From Lachnospiraceae bacterium (GTDB lineage: Bacteria; Bacillota; Clostridia; Lachnospirales; Lachnospiraceae): a stretch of DNA of 48,493 nt. Below are positions 25,201 through 33,361 of this stretch, piece by piece. The stretch covers positions 1 to 48,493 of the forward strand of contig JAFZVZ010000003.1 of assembly GCA_017617545.1 (NCBI GenBank). The letters run 5' to 3'. The notes beneath the pieces are model-generated. The model was given only the letters and a program-made list of their open reading frames with translations. It was not told the DNA's origin and did not search any database. The translations under genes were made by a program, and so were the position numbers. Each line of letters begins with the position of its first letter. Positions within the stretch are counted from its first letter, which is position 1.

Positions 25201-25258
25201 GCGGAAACGCCTGAGCGGACCGATGGCGCCGGAGGATTTTACGAACCTGATCTCATAA
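22208..25258 (+). CDS. PAS-GGDEF-GAF-PAS-GGDEF-EAL protein with degenerate active sites
   Basis: This 1016-residue soluble protein starts with a coiled coil and PAS-like domain (1-145). Then come a first GGDEF domain (about 155-315), a GAF-like region (345-510), a second PAS-like region with C-x-x-C (520-635), a second GGDEF (635-790) and an EAL domain (808-1016). The first GGDEF signature is IEDDVF (231-236) and the second is SGADF (713-717), so both should be unable to make cyclic di-GMP. The EAL domain keeps EAL (843-845), but the later metal sites read SLGSSW, IPDG, DIDN and IKQN, and its C-terminal end is short. It is therefore probably a signal sensor or scaffold rather than an enzyme. 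Confidence 0.85.
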   Translation: MEENRERTDRERIRELEQELEQQKAKYRIISGMVQCGLWEYGIATGELVQSRRVEGMAPSDRLRIPDFRRTMSESGLIAKEDAEIFSALCDSMEHGDEAFSFDLRAYVDEKTRIWLRYEGYTVYSDDGAPLKVIGRTLNVSDEKEEENVVIREAETDPVTGLYTQVSLQDRLEEIIRTSGEKERFALYVLDVDDFSAITGEWGHAYGDYVLEKLAKGLQSVFMDNDAMARIEDDVFVMIKTGVKGPADVYSAARAVAKAAERIDLKKGNALKVSMGVSIFPLDGRDYTSLYRKAVIALEATKKNPANVCTMYEEALSLHQQYKPKRENAPQPQKTEAQKVVAAQQSSKYGPVEKYIVNKTFDMLAGSGTGAEEVVQIFEEIGKYYKYRRIYTIQYDVRKQLAKVRYDWESEKNPYYPQFDRVVRDNYDSIRARFANDRLFLSLNTAQLGIVMPEEIRGLYGNSSLFQYVIIDNDETFACICFEKEADRSWSKEEQDVLINLSKLLAIYIERARTKEMLADELKYTHAIIENQQITSYAVIPETMELVYVGDFTGRQYPLAHSGEHCYSAIMGRNSVCQNCPVAALGERDKVHTTETYYTKQKRWISTTASRVTGEDGEKQCLVCWSDVTEFVERVRSKDALTGQLTAEKFEADATRYVSEHPRASRCMAYFSFPQFHDLNEVWGYQVCNEILRVFASTVASMLRTDELLARISGADFVMMLDYEDRERTQARVEMILQSANTAVLRLYPDLQLNVWCGLYRFQNKEDTVSAAVEKANRARKAVGSMQSIATIAVNYEAGDAEQKNSFRAFVENSMRDALTNREFKVFFQPKRDPATDKVIGAEALVRWITSEGQVLEPGSFMPIFEENGFVTELDYYVHKETFRLVREWLENGVNPPVISLGSSWQYMFSADFVSRINFLLQRYNVPADRIELVIPDGMSEANMNSVMEVLTELQEIGFVVDIDNYLARCSLKSRTRDLPANYIKQNPELASRIAALERKRLSGPMAPEDFTNLIS

Positions 25259-25274
25259 GATTTTCGGGGTTTGA

Positions 25275-25306
25275 CGGAAAATGGGCGTCCGGAGACGCAT
25301 TTTCCG
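25275..25306. repeat. Hairpin built from two CATTTTCCG motifs
   Basis: CGGAAAATG (25275-25283) faces CATTTTCCG (25298-25306), with an inner CGTC/GACG stem and a two-base bulge. It starts 17 bases after the GGDEF-EAL stop. The tail is not T-rich, so it is not a classical terminator. Confidence 0.8.
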
Positions 25307-25336
25307 CATGAATAACGTACTTTCTGCAAGAATTTC

Positions 25337-25365
25337 TTGAAATGCGTATAAGGCTATGGTATACT
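25337..25365 (+). promoter_or_regulatory. Promoter of the tig operon
   Basis: TTGAAA (25337-25342), a 17-bp spacer and TATACT (25360-25365) with an extended -10 TGG. Confidence 0.85.
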
Positions 25366-25419
25366 ATACACTCGTTGAATTCTAACAAGATGAACCGACA
25401 ACAAGGAGGATATACCGCA

Positions 25420-26706
25420 ATGGGTTTTCAGGTTGAAGATTTAGGCAAGAATATGATGAAGCTTGTCATCGAGTCGACTCCGGAGGAGTTCGAGGAGGCT
25501 GTCAAGAAGGCTTACGAGAAGAACAAGAATAAGATCAGCATCCAGGGCTTCCGCAAGGGCAAGGCACCGTACGCGATGGTAGTCAAGATGTACGGCAAGG
25601 AGATGTTCTACGAGGAAGCTGCCAATCTTATCATTCCGGACGCTTACGAGGCGGCTGCGAAGGACTGCGGTTTCGAGATCGTTTCGAGACCGGAGATCGA
25701 CGTGACGCAGATCGGCGGAGACAAGCCGTTCATTTTCACCGCAACGGTTGCCAAGAAGCCGGAAGTAACGCTCGGCGAGTACAAGGGTCTCGAGGTTGCC
25801 AAGACGGAGATCGCGGCTACCGATGAGGAGATCGATGCCGAGATCAAGAAGGAGCAGGAGAAGAACGCGAAGGAGATCAACATCGAGGATCGCGCGATCG
25901 TTGAGGGCGACACCGCCACCATCGATTACGAGGGTTTCGTTGACGGCGTAGCGTTCGAAGGCGGCAAGGGTGAGAACCATCCGCTCGTGATCGGCTCCCA
26001 CAGCTTTATCCCGGGCTTCGAGGAAGGCCTGATCGGCAAGACGCTCGGCGAGGAGTGCGATGTCGAGGTTACATTCCCCGAGGAGTACCATGCGAAGGAG
26101 CTTGCAGGTAAGGCTGCAGTCTTCAAGTGCAAGGTGAACAAGATCACTGCGAAGGAGCTTCCGGAGATCGACGACGAGTTCGCTTCCGAAGTTTCCGATT
26201 ACGATACGCTTGCGGAGTACCGCGAGAGCATTGCCAAGACCATCTGCGAGAAGAAGGAAGCGGATGCGAAGACCGAGCGCGAGAACGAGCTTGTGAAGAA
26301 GGCGATCGAGAACGCTACGATGGAGATCCCGGATGCGATGATCGAGTCGACCGCACGCCAGATGGGTGAGGAGTTCGCACAGCGTCTGCAGATGCAGGGC
26401 ATGAACATCGGCCAGTACTTCCAGTACACCGGACTTACCTCTGAGAAGTACCTTGAGACGCTGAAGCCGCAGGCGAAGAACCGCATCGAGACGAGACTTG
26501 TTCTCGAGGCGATCGCCAAGGCTGAGAACATCGAGGTTTCCGAGGAGGAGACCGACGCTGAGATGCAGAAGATGGCGGATCAGTACTCGATGGAGCTGGC
26601 CAAGGTGAAGGAGCTGTTCGGCGAGGAGGAGCTTACGCAGCTGAAGCAGGATCTCTCCGTACAGAAGGCGATCAACGTACTTGTTGACAACGCAAAGGAA
26701 GCGTAA
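25420..26706 (+). CDS. tig: Trigger factor
   Basis: This 428-residue ribosome-associated chaperone and peptidyl-prolyl isomerase binds new chains at the exit tunnel. The N-terminal ribosome-binding signature GFRKGKAP is at about 48-55. The central FKBP-like domain (about 155-240) has VEGDTATIDYEGFVDG, and the helical C-terminal arms follow. The start at 25420 follows AAGGAGG at 25403. It is the first gene of the tig-clpP-clpX-lon-engB block, and this order is common in Firmicutes. Confidence 0.97.
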   Translation: MGFQVEDLGKNMMKLVIESTPEEFEEAVKKAYEKNKNKISIQGFRKGKAPYAMVVKMYGKEMFYEEAANLIIPDAYEAAAKDCGFEIVSRPEIDVTQIGGDKPFIFTATVAKKPEVTLGEYKGLEVAKTEIAATDEEIDAEIKKEQEKNAKEINIEDRAIVEGDTATIDYEGFVDGVAFEGGKGENHPLVIGSHSFIPGFEEGLIGKTLGEECDVEVTFPEEYHAKELAGKAAVFKCKVNKITAKELPEIDDEFASEVSDYDTLAEYRESIAKTICEKKEADAKTERENELVKKAIENATMEIPDAMIESTARQMGEEFAQRLQMQGMNIGQYFQYTGLTSEKYLETLKPQAKNRIETRLVLEAIAKAENIEVSEEETDAEMQKMADQYSMELAKVKELFGEEELTQLKQDLSVQKAINVLVDNAKEA

Positions 26707-26765
26707 TTGCGGTTTCTGCGAAATGGAAGATGAGGCTTCATTTTCCGAATAAACATAAGCAGTTC

Positions 26766-26798
26766 GAATGGCCCGGTCCCTTCGGTCGGGCCATTCTT
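26766..26798 (+). terminator. Terminator-like hairpin between tig and clpP
   Basis: GAATGGCCCG (26766-26775) pairs perfectly with CGGGCCATTC (26787-26796). The T run is very short, so it probably only reduces transcription into clpP, for which I see no separate promoter. Confidence 0.5.
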
Positions 26799-26831
26799 GA
26801 AAGTACAGAGTTTTGAAAGAGAGGGTTTACA

Positions 26832-27413
26832 ATGAGCTTAGTACCGTATGTCATTGAGCAGTCCAGCAGGGGTGAGCGTTCGTATGATATCTATTCCCGC
26901 CTTCTGAAGGATCGCATCATTTTCCTCGGGGAGGAAGTGAATGAGGTGACGGCGAGCCTTGTCGTCGCGCAGCTTCTGTTCCTTGAGTCGGAGGATCCGG
27001 GCAAGGACATCTGCCTTTACATCAACAGCCCCGGCGGCTCGGTTACCGCGGGACTTGCCATCTACGACACGATGCGCTACATCAAGTGCGATGTGTCCAC
27101 CATCTGCATCGGAATGGCAGCCAGCATGGGCGCGTTCCTGCTTGCGGGCGGAACGAAGGGCAAGCGGTATGCGCTCCCGAATGCCGAGATCATGATCCAC
27201 CAGCCTTTGGGCGGTGTGCAGGGTCAGGCGACCGAGATCGAGATCGCTGCCAAGCATATCCTGCAGACGAAGGAAAAACTCAACCGCATGCTTGCCGAGA
27301 ACTGCGACAAGCCGTATGAGACGGTTGCGGCGGACACCGACCGTGACAACTGGATGACGGCGGAGGAGGCTAAGGAGTACGGTCTGATCGACAAGGTGAT
27401 CGTTAGTCGATAA
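26832..27413 (+). CDS. clpP: ClpP, proteolytic subunit of the Clp protease
   Basis: This 193-residue serine peptidase forms the 14-subunit barrel that degrades proteins fed by ClpX or another Clp ATPase. The catalytic triad is S98 in GMAASMGA, H123 in IMIHQP and D172 in [14 protein letters not shown] and the handle helix are present. The start at 26832 follows an AGAGAGGG ribosome binding site. clpX begins 12 bases after the stop. Confidence 0.98.
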   Translation: MSLVPYVIEQSSRGERSYDIYSRLLKDRIIFLGEEVNEVTASLVVAQLLFLESEDPGKDICLYINSPGGSVTAGLAIYDTMRYIKCDVSTICIGMAASMGAFLLAGGTKGKRYALPNAEIMIHQPLGGVQGQATEIEIAAKHILQTKEKLNRMLAENCDKPYETVAADTDRDNWMTAEEAKEYGLIDKVIVSR

Positions 27414-27425
27414 TCGGAGGTTACA

Positions 27426-28748
27426 ATGGCAAAAACCACGGGAAGCAGGATGCATCGCTGCTCCTTCTGCGGTCGTTCGGAGAAGGAGGTCAGCAAACTG
27501 ATCGGCGGTGCCATCGGCGATGTGTATATTTGCGATCGTTGCATTGACCAGTGCTACGAGATCATGTATGAGGGGTTTGAGAACGGCGACGCGGAGTACG
27601 GCTCGTCACAGGGCGACGGTGCTCAGGCCGGGATCAATCTTGTTACGCCGCGCGAGATGAAGGAGTTCCTGGACGAGTATGTTATCGGTCAGGACGAGGC
27701 CAAGCGCATGCTCTCGGTGGCGGTGTACAACCATTATAAGAGAGTATTTTCGGGCAAGGATTCGGATGTGGAGCTTCAGAAGAGCAACATCCTGATGATC
27801 GGACCGACCGGTTCGGGCAAGACGTATCTTGCGCAGAACCTTGCGAAGAAGCTGAGTGTGCCGTTCGCGATCGCGGATGCCACGACGCTCACGGAAGCCG
27901 GCTACGTCGGCGAGGATGTCGAGAATATCCTGCTGAAGCTGATCGTCGCTGCGGATTACGACATCGAGCGCGCGCAGTACGGCATCGTTTACATCGATGA
28001 GATCGATAAGATCTCGAAGAAGTCGGAAAATGTTTCCATCACCCGCGACGTTTCCGGCGAGGGCGTTCAGCAGGCACTGTTGAAGATCCTCGAGGGAACC
28101 GAGGCGAGCGTTCCGCCGCAGGGCGGCCGCAAGCACCCGCAGCAGGAGATGTACCATATTGACACGACGAACATTTTGTTCATCTGCGGCGGCGCGTTTG
28201 ACGGCCTCGAGAAGATCATCGAGAGCCGCGTCGGCCAGAAGATGATCGGTTTCAACGCCGAGCTGGAGACCCCGATGGACCAGAAGAACATCGGAGATGT
28301 GTTCCGCCAGGTGCTGCCGCAGGACCTTGTCAAATTCGGTTTGATCCCCGAGTTTGTCGGACGTGTGCCGGTAACGGTTTCGCTCGACCTTCTCACGGAG
28401 GATGATCTGATGCGGATCCTGAGCGAGCCGAAGAACGCACTCACGAAGCAGTACGCGAAGATGTTCGAGTTTGACGGCGTACAGCTGGAATTCGAGGAGG
28501 AAGCGCTCCGTGAGATCGCACGGAAGTCCGAGGAGAGGAAGACCGGTGCGCGAGGCCTGAGAGCCATCATGGAATCCATCATGATGAACACCATGTACCG
28601 CATACCGTCCGAGAAGGACATCGTGCGCTGCATCATCACCAAGGAGGCGGCGCAGGGAATCGAGGAACCCGTGCTGATCCGTGACGAGACATTTGCCGGT
28701 GAGACATCGGAGATGATCGCTGAAGAAAGCGGAGAGCAGGGCGCTTAA
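27426..28748 (+). CDS. clpX: ClpX, ATPase and unfoldase of the Clp protease
   Basis: This 440-residue AAA+ unfoldase recognises, unfolds and threads substrates into ClpP. The N-terminal zinc-binding domain (C12, C15, then CDRC near 37-40) binds adaptors. Walker A is GPTGSGKT (126-133), Walker B is VYIDEIDK, and the pore loop is GYVGED. The ClpP-docking loop with IGF-like sequence lies near 275 (KMIGFNAE). It is directly downstream of clpP, which fits a shared complex. Confidence 0.98.
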   Translation: MAKTTGSRMHRCSFCGRSEKEVSKLIGGAIGDVYICDRCIDQCYEIMYEGFENGDAEYGSSQGDGAQAGINLVTPREMKEFLDEYVIGQDEAKRMLSVAVYNHYKRVFSGKDSDVELQKSNILMIGPTGSGKTYLAQNLAKKLSVPFAIADATTLTEAGYVGEDVENILLKLIVAADYDIERAQYGIVYIDEIDKISKKSENVSITRDVSGEGVQQALLKILEGTEASVPPQGGRKHPQQEMYHIDTTNILFICGGAFDGLEKIIESRVGQKMIGFNAELETPMDQKNIGDVFRQVLPQDLVKFGLIPEFVGRVPVTVSLDLLTEDDLMRILSEPKNALTKQYAKMFEFDGVQLEFEEEALREIARKSEERKTGARGLRAIMESIMMNTMYRIPSEKDIVRCIITKEAAQGIEEPVLIRDETFAGETSEMIAEESGEQGA

Positions 28749-28761
28749 CGAAACAAGTTTA

Positions 28762-28793
28762 CGGCGGGGAGCGATGCTGCCCGCCGATTTTTC
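28762..28793 (+). terminator. Intrinsic terminator between clpX and lon
   Basis: CGGCGGG (28762-28768) pairs with CCCGCCG (28780-28786), followed by ATTTTTCC. Its T run ends only six bases before the lon ribosome binding site, so lon expression may depend on read-through or attenuation. Confidence 0.75.
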
Positions 28794-28809
28794 CTATTCG
28801 GGAGGGAAT

Positions 28810-31242
28810 ATGCCGAACAACGAGAAGAACAAAGCAAAACCGGTCCGGGTCCATGACAATGACGGCGATGTGTTTGACATGCTGCAGGATTCGTTCGACG
28901 AGCATGAGCAGACGGAATCCCGCCGGATGATCGTGATCCCGCAGAACAACAAGGTCGTATTTAACGAGATGGTTGCTGCTGTCGACCTGCCGGAAGGACC
29001 TGTGGTTGACGCGGTCAAGGAGGCCATGCTCAAGCATGAGAGCCTGTTCCTGGTGCTTCGCGTCGATCTTCAGGACGAGTCACTCTCGACCAATCTGTCC
29101 GAGTACCATGAAATGGGAAGCATCGTGGACATCCGCCAGATCATGAAGGCGCCGAGCGGCGCGATGCGGGCGTTTGTCTGCGGCATGAGCCGCGGCTCCA
29201 TCACATCGATCCGCAAGGTGGGCGGTGTCCTGTACGGCGAGATCGAGGAGATGCCGATGGATATCATCCCGATGCGCCGTGTGGAGAGGGAAGCGCTGCA
29301 GCGCGCGCTCCAGGACCTGATCGAGAGGTTCTTTGAGGTCGCCGACAAGAAGGTTCCTGAGGAAGTGTTCAAGCGTCTGCAGGGCATCCGCGAGCTGGAC
29401 CGCCTAGTGAACCAGACGATGATCCTGATGCCGATCCCGGTGGAACTCCGCCAGGCTCTTTTAGAGGCGAAAAATAACATCGAGCAGTACCAGACCTTAT
29501 CCCGCATCCTCGCCAACGAGACCGAGGTGATGCGCATCCGCCATCAGCTCAAGGAGAAGGTGCAGGAGGAGCTCGACAAAAACCAGAGGGACTACATTTT
29601 ACGAGAACAGCTCAAGGTCATCCGCACGGAACTCGGGGATAATGCCGAGTCCGCCGGCGACGAGTATACGAAACGCTTAGAGACGCTCGAGGCGTCCGAC
29701 TCCGTGAAGGAGGCGATCGCCAAGGAGATCAAGCGGTTCACCACGCTCGGGACCAACTCGAGCGAGTACGCGACGAGCCGCGATTACATTGAGACGCTTT
29801 TAAGCGTGCCGTGGGACCATGTGAGCGTGGACAACGAAAACCTGCTGCAGGCGAAGGATATCCTCGAGAGAGACCACTACGGACTCAAGGATGTCAAGGA
29901 GCGCGTGACCGAATTTCTGGCAGTGCACATGTATGCCAAGCAGGCGGATTCGCCGATCCTCTGCCTCGTGGGACCTCCCGGAACCGGCAAGACCTCGATC
30001 GCGAAGAGCATCGCGGAGGCCATGAACCGCCAGTACGTGCGCGTCTGCCTCGGCGGCGTGAGCGATGAGGCGGAGATCCGCGGACACCGCAGAACGTACG
30101 TCGCATCCCTGCCGGGACGCATCATCCAGGGAATGATCCAGGCGAAAACTGCCAACCCTCTGATGCTCCTCGATGAGGTGGATAAGCTCGGAAGCGACTA
30201 CAAGGGCGATCCTGCGTCGGCGCTTCTGGAGGTTTTGGACAGCGCGCAGAACAGCAGATTTGTCGACCATTACATTGAGATCCCGATGGATATGAGCCGT
30301 GTGATGTTCATCGCGACGGCGAACACGACGGAGACGATCCCGAAACCGCTTCTGGACCGCATGGAGATCATCGAGATCAACAGCTACCTGAGAACGGAGA
30401 AACATCATATCGCGAAGGAGCACCTGATCCCGAAGCAGATGAAGCGCCACGGGCTCACGTCCCGCCAGGTCGCGTGGAGCGACAAGGCGATCGACGATAT
30501 GATCGAGTACTATACGAGAGAAGCGGGCGTCCGCGAGCTGGAGCGCACGATCGGCAAGGTGTGCCGAAAGGTAGTTCTCGGCATTACGGAGGCGACCGCG
30601 GAGGGCAAAAAGCCTGCCAAGGCGAGCATCTCCGGCAAGAATTTGACCGAGTATCTCGGAAGACACCGTTTCCAGCCGGAAGACCGGATCGGTAAGGCTA
30701 CGGTCGGCGTCGTGCGCGGCCTTGCGTGGACGGCGGTCGGCGGCGCGACGATGGAGATTGAGGTGAATATATTCCCCGGAGGAGGCAAGCTTGCGCTGAC
30801 AGGCAATATCGGCAATGTCATGCGCGAATCCGCCATCACGGGTATCAACTACATCCGGTCACTGATCGGCGGGAAGCTTGAGGAAGGCTACTTCGACAAG
30901 AACAGCATCCACATTCATATTCCCGAGGGAGCCGTTCCGAAGGACGGTCCGTCCGCCGGCATCACGATGGCGACGGCGGTGTATTCCGCGATCACCGGCA
31001 AGCCAGTCGCGGCGGATGTCGCGATGACCGGCGAGATCACGCTGCGCGGGCGCGTGCTGCCAATCGGCGGACTGCGCGAGAAGCTCCTCGCTGCGAAGAG
31101 CGTGGGTATCCGCAAGGTGCTGATCCCGTTCGCGAACAAGGAGACGCTGTCGGAGATCCCCGAGGAAGTGACGGAGGGCATGGAGATCTGCCCTGTGAAG
31201 ACCATGGAGGAAGTGCTCCGGGAGGCGATAGTAACCAAGTGA
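28810..31242 (+). CDS. lon: Lon, ATP-dependent protease
   Basis: This 810-residue AAA+ protease degrades damaged and short-lived regulatory proteins in the cytoplasm. An N-terminal LON substrate-binding domain (about 35-240) and a coiled-coil linker come first. Walker A follows (GPPGTGKT from residue 388), then the C-terminal protease domain with the Ser-Lys dyad S715 (KDGPSAG) and K758. I prefer the start at 28810, which has GGGAGGG directly upstream. An in-frame ATG at 28774 would lie inside a terminator hairpin. The stop overlaps the engB start by three bases. Confidence 0.97.
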   Translation: MPNNEKNKAKPVRVHDNDGDVFDMLQDSFDEHEQTESRRMIVIPQNNKVVFNEMVAAVDLPEGPVVDAVKEAMLKHESLFLVLRVDLQDESLSTNLSEYHEMGSIVDIRQIMKAPSGAMRAFVCGMSRGSITSIRKVGGVLYGEIEEMPMDIIPMRRVEREALQRALQDLIERFFEVADKKVPEEVFKRLQGIRELDRLVNQTMILMPIPVELRQALLEAKNNIEQYQTLSRILANETEVMRIRHQLKEKVQEELDKNQRDYILREQLKVIRTELGDNAESAGDEYTKRLETLEASDSVKEAIAKEIKRFTTLGTNSSEYATSRDYIETLLSVPWDHVSVDNENLLQAKDILERDHYGLKDVKERVTEFLAVHMYAKQADSPILCLVGPPGTGKTSIAKSIAEAMNRQYVRVCLGGVSDEAEIRGHRRTYVASLPGRIIQGMIQAKTANPLMLLDEVDKLGSDYKGDPASALLEVLDSAQNSRFVDHYIEIPMDMSRVMFIATANTTETIPKPLLDRMEIIEINSYLRTEKHHIAKEHLIPKQMKRHGLTSRQVAWSDKAIDDMIEYYTREAGVRELERTIGKVCRKVVLGITEATAEGKKPAKASISGKNLTEYLGRHRFQPEDRIGKATVGVVRGLAWTAVGGATMEIEVNIFPGGGKLALTGNIGNVMRESAITGINYIRSLIGGKLEEGYFDKNSIHIHIPEGAVPKDGPSAGITMATAVYSAITGKPVAADVAMTGEITLRGRVLPIGGLREKLLAAKSVGIRKVLIPFANKETLSEIPEEVTEGMEICPVKTMEEVLREAIVTK

Positions 31243-31832
31243 ACATCAACAAAGCGGAATTGCAGACCGTGTGCGGTATCACGAGCAAGCTGCCCGTGAA
31301 CACACTCCCGGAATTTGCCTTTGCGGGGCGTTCCAATGTCGGCAAATCCTCACTGATCAACGCGCTTGTCAACCGCAAGGCGCTCGCGAGGACTTCCTCG
31401 CAGCCCGGCAAGACGCAGACCATCAATTTCTTCCTGCTCAACGACTCATTGTACTTCGTTGACCTTCCCGGCTACGGCTACGCGAAGGTGACAAAGGAGC
31501 TTGTCGCAAAGTGGGGGAAAATGATCGAGCGGTATCTGACCACAAGCAAGCAGCTCCGCAGGATTTTCCTGCTCGTGGATATCCGCCACGAGCCGAACGA
31601 CAACGATAAGGCGATGTACGCCTGGATCGTCGACCGCGGGCTGCAACCGGTGGTGATCGCCACAAAACTGGACAAAATAAACCGGAGTCAGCGTGACCGG
31701 CAGCTGGCGATGATCCGCCGAGCGCTCGGGATGACTCCGGAAGATGTATTGATACCCTGTTCCTCGGAAACGAAACAGGGGATCGAAGATGTATGGAAGG
31801 TTATGGAAGAGTGTCTGTCTGCTCCGCAGTAG
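31239..31832 (+). CDS. engB: Ribosome biogenesis GTPase EngB (YsxC/YihA)
   Basis: This 197-residue GTPase is needed for assembly of the 50S ribosomal subunit. G1 is GRSNVGKSS, G3 is DLPGYG and G4 is TKLDK. The start is GTG, overlapping the lon stop (GTGA), which implies translational coupling. Length is normal. Its 3' end overlaps the end of the convergent DUF4364 gene by 32 bases. Confidence 0.97.
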   Translation: MNINKAELQTVCGITSKLPVNTLPEFAFAGRSNVGKSSLINALVNRKALARTSSQPGKTQTINFFLLNDSLYFVDLPGYGYAKVTKELVAKWGKMIERYLTTSKQLRRIFLLVDIRHEPNDNDKAMYAWIVDRGLQPVVIATKLDKINRSQRDRQLAMIRRALGMTPEDVLIPCSSETKQGIEDVWKVMEECLSAPQ

Positions 31833-32361
31833 GCTGTTCCTTGTCGCCGAGAAGAGCGTTCAGCACGTACGCGTAGATGTCCGCGTTTTTCTTGCGCCAG
31901 TTGCGGCAGATGGTCTCGGCGTTGTCGCGGGACGGCATCGTGAGACGGATCTCGATCACGGGCGCGTCGCGCTCGAGGACCTTGAGCTCCACCGTGTACT
32001 CGCCCTTGCGAACCTCGTAGTAGTCAGCGACGTTCGAGGATTCCTCGCGGAGCGTGTACTGCTGCTCGGTCAGGTACATGTCGATATCGTCGCGGATGTT
32101 GCGGGAGATATTCTTGTAGAAGAAGGAGAGCGCTTCATGCCCGTCCGGTGTTATGCGGTAGAACGCGGCGTTGCGTTTCTGCTCAAGCGTGATATACCCG
32201 TCATCGACCAGATCCGCAAGCACCTGCTGAACATTGAAGTAGGACGTGTACTCACGCTCGGTGATGAAGGTCGCAAGCTGCGCGTTCGTCATCGGAAAAT
32301 CCACCCTGTCCAGGATGTAGAGGACGATCAGCTTGTAAAGCATCAGAGTTTCGGGCTGCAT
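31801..32361 (-). CDS. DUF4364 family winged-helix protein
   Basis: This 186-residue protein matches the DUF4364 family, common in Clostridia. Its first 80 residues look like a winged helix (KLIVLYILDRVDFPMTNAQLATFI, then DLVDDGYITLEQKRNAAFYRITPDG), as in PadR- or MarR-type regulators. The rest is a mixed alpha/beta domain of unknown role. The start at 32361 is chosen because AAAGGAG lies nine bases upstream. It follows the pspA terminator on the same strand, so it is either expressed by read-through or from a promoter I cannot see. Confidence 0.85.
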   Translation of the reverse strand: MQPETLMLYKLIVLYILDRVDFPMTNAQLATFITEREYTSYFNVQQVLADLVDDGYITLEQKRNAAFYRITPDGHEALSFFYKNISRNIRDDIDMYLTEQQYTLREESSNVADYYEVRKGEYTVELKVLERDAPVIEIRLTMPSRDNAETICRNWRKKNADIYAYVLNALLGDKEQPTAEQTDTLP

Positions 32362-32394
32362 GGCGGCGGCTCCTTTCAAAAGGAAATTCAAAAG

Positions 32395-32424
32395 AAAAGC
32401 GGTGTGGCTAACCACACCGCTTTT
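32395..32424 (-). terminator. Terminator between pspA and DUF4364
   Basis: A 13-bp perfect stem (32395-32407 with 32412-32424) around a four-base loop. On the reverse strand it ends in TTTTCTTTT. Confidence 0.88.
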
Positions 32425-32443
32425 GTAATCGACTGTAAATGAA

Positions 32444-33151
32444 TTACTCGGTAGCAGCAGGAGTGGGCTCTGAGGTTGTCATGCCGAGGCTTGCCTTGAG
32501 AGCTTCGAGTTCCTTGTCGACATCCGGATTCTGCTCGTACTTTGCAGTGAGGTCGCGGATCGTGCTGCCCGGACGCTGAGCGTTGAGCTCTGCCTCCGCC
32601 TGAGCCTTGTCGAGTTTCTTGTTAGCGAGCTGCTCAAGACGCTCGAAGCTTGCGATGGAGTCGTTCGCACCGGTAACGTTGGAGGTCATCTTGTTGATCT
32701 TCTCCTGAGCGTTCGCAACGGCGATCTTCGACTTGATGGTATCGCGGCGGCTCTCCAGCTCCTCGATGTCGTGCGTCAGCTTCGCATGCATGTCGCGCAT
32801 CTTCTGAGCATTGTCGGCAGCAACCGTATAGTTATCCTGAAGACCTGCGAGCTTCGCGGTCAGCTTAGCCTTCTCAGCGAGGAACTTCTTAGCGTCCTCC
32901 TCGTTGCCTGCTTCCAAAGCCTTGATCGCGTAGTTCTGCATCTTCGCAATGTCGTTCTCGCATGCGGTCAGATCACGCTTGCAAGCCTTCTCCTGAGCCA
33001 TAACACCGGCGGTCTCGGACTTTACTTTCGCGAGGTCGGAGTTGAGGTTGCGAAGGCACTGGTCGATCATCTTCTCCGGATCTTCCATCTTATCCAACAT
33101 GGCGTTGATGTTGGCAGCCATAATATCCTTGAATCTGGACAAAATACCCAT
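32444..33151 (-). CDS. pspA: PspA/IM30 family envelope-stress protein
   Basis: This 235-residue, almost wholly helical coiled-coil protein matches the PspA/IM30/LiaH family. These proteins form large oligomers on the inner face of the membrane and help keep it intact under stress. The N-terminal amphipathic helix (MGILSRFKDIMAANINAMLDK) would bind membrane, and the coiled coils span about 25-200. The acidic, Pro/Thr-rich C-terminus is unstructured. The SPFH/YdjG/TPM trio at 9555-12885 is its expected functional partner. It has a strong promoter on the reverse strand and GGAGG at 11 bases before the start. Confidence 0.93.
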   Translation of the reverse strand: MGILSRFKDIMAANINAMLDKMEDPEKMIDQCLRNLNSDLAKVKSETAGVMAQEKACKRDLTACENDIAKMQNYAIKALEAGNEEDAKKFLAEKAKLTAKLAGLQDNYTVAADNAQKMRDMHAKLTHDIEELESRRDTIKSKIAVANAQEKINKMTSNVTGANDSIASFERLEQLANKKLDKAQAEAELNAQRPGSTIRDLTAKYEQNPDVDKELEALKASLGMTTSEPTPAATE

Positions 33152-33212
33152 TTCCCAAAATCCTCCATATAATTATTCAGAATTGTACGCGATTATTCGC
33201 GCTCACAGAATC

Positions 33213-33241
33213 ATTCTATTACATTTCCATGGCTTCGTCAA
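33213..33241 (-). promoter_or_regulatory. Promoter of pspA
   Basis: On the reverse strand: TTGACG (33241-33236), a 17-bp spacer and TAGAAT (33218-33213). It is sigma-A like, with no clear SigW-type AAC motif. Confidence 0.8.
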
Positions 33242-33260
33242 GAGTTATAGGTCGGTTTGC

Positions 33261-33289
33261 TTGCCAAAACGCGCATGTTTTGCTACAAT
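33261..33289 (+). promoter_or_regulatory. Promoter of the methyltransferase gene at 33362
   Basis: TTGCCA (33261-33266), a 17-bp spacer and TACAAT (33284-33289) with an extended -10 TGC. It diverges from the pspA promoter. A CGGAAAATG motif (33296-33304) lies at the expected transcript start. Confidence 0.75.
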
Positions 33290-33361
33290 GTTACGCGGAA
33301 AATGAAAGATGTTACCGGCGGGCGGACTGCACCGCTTGCCGTTTTACGGAAAGGGTATCCT

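Noticed and set aside
28774-28809. Upstream ATG as the lon start
   Set aside because: It lies inside the terminator hairpin and has no ribosome binding site. The ATG at 28810 has GGGAGGG.
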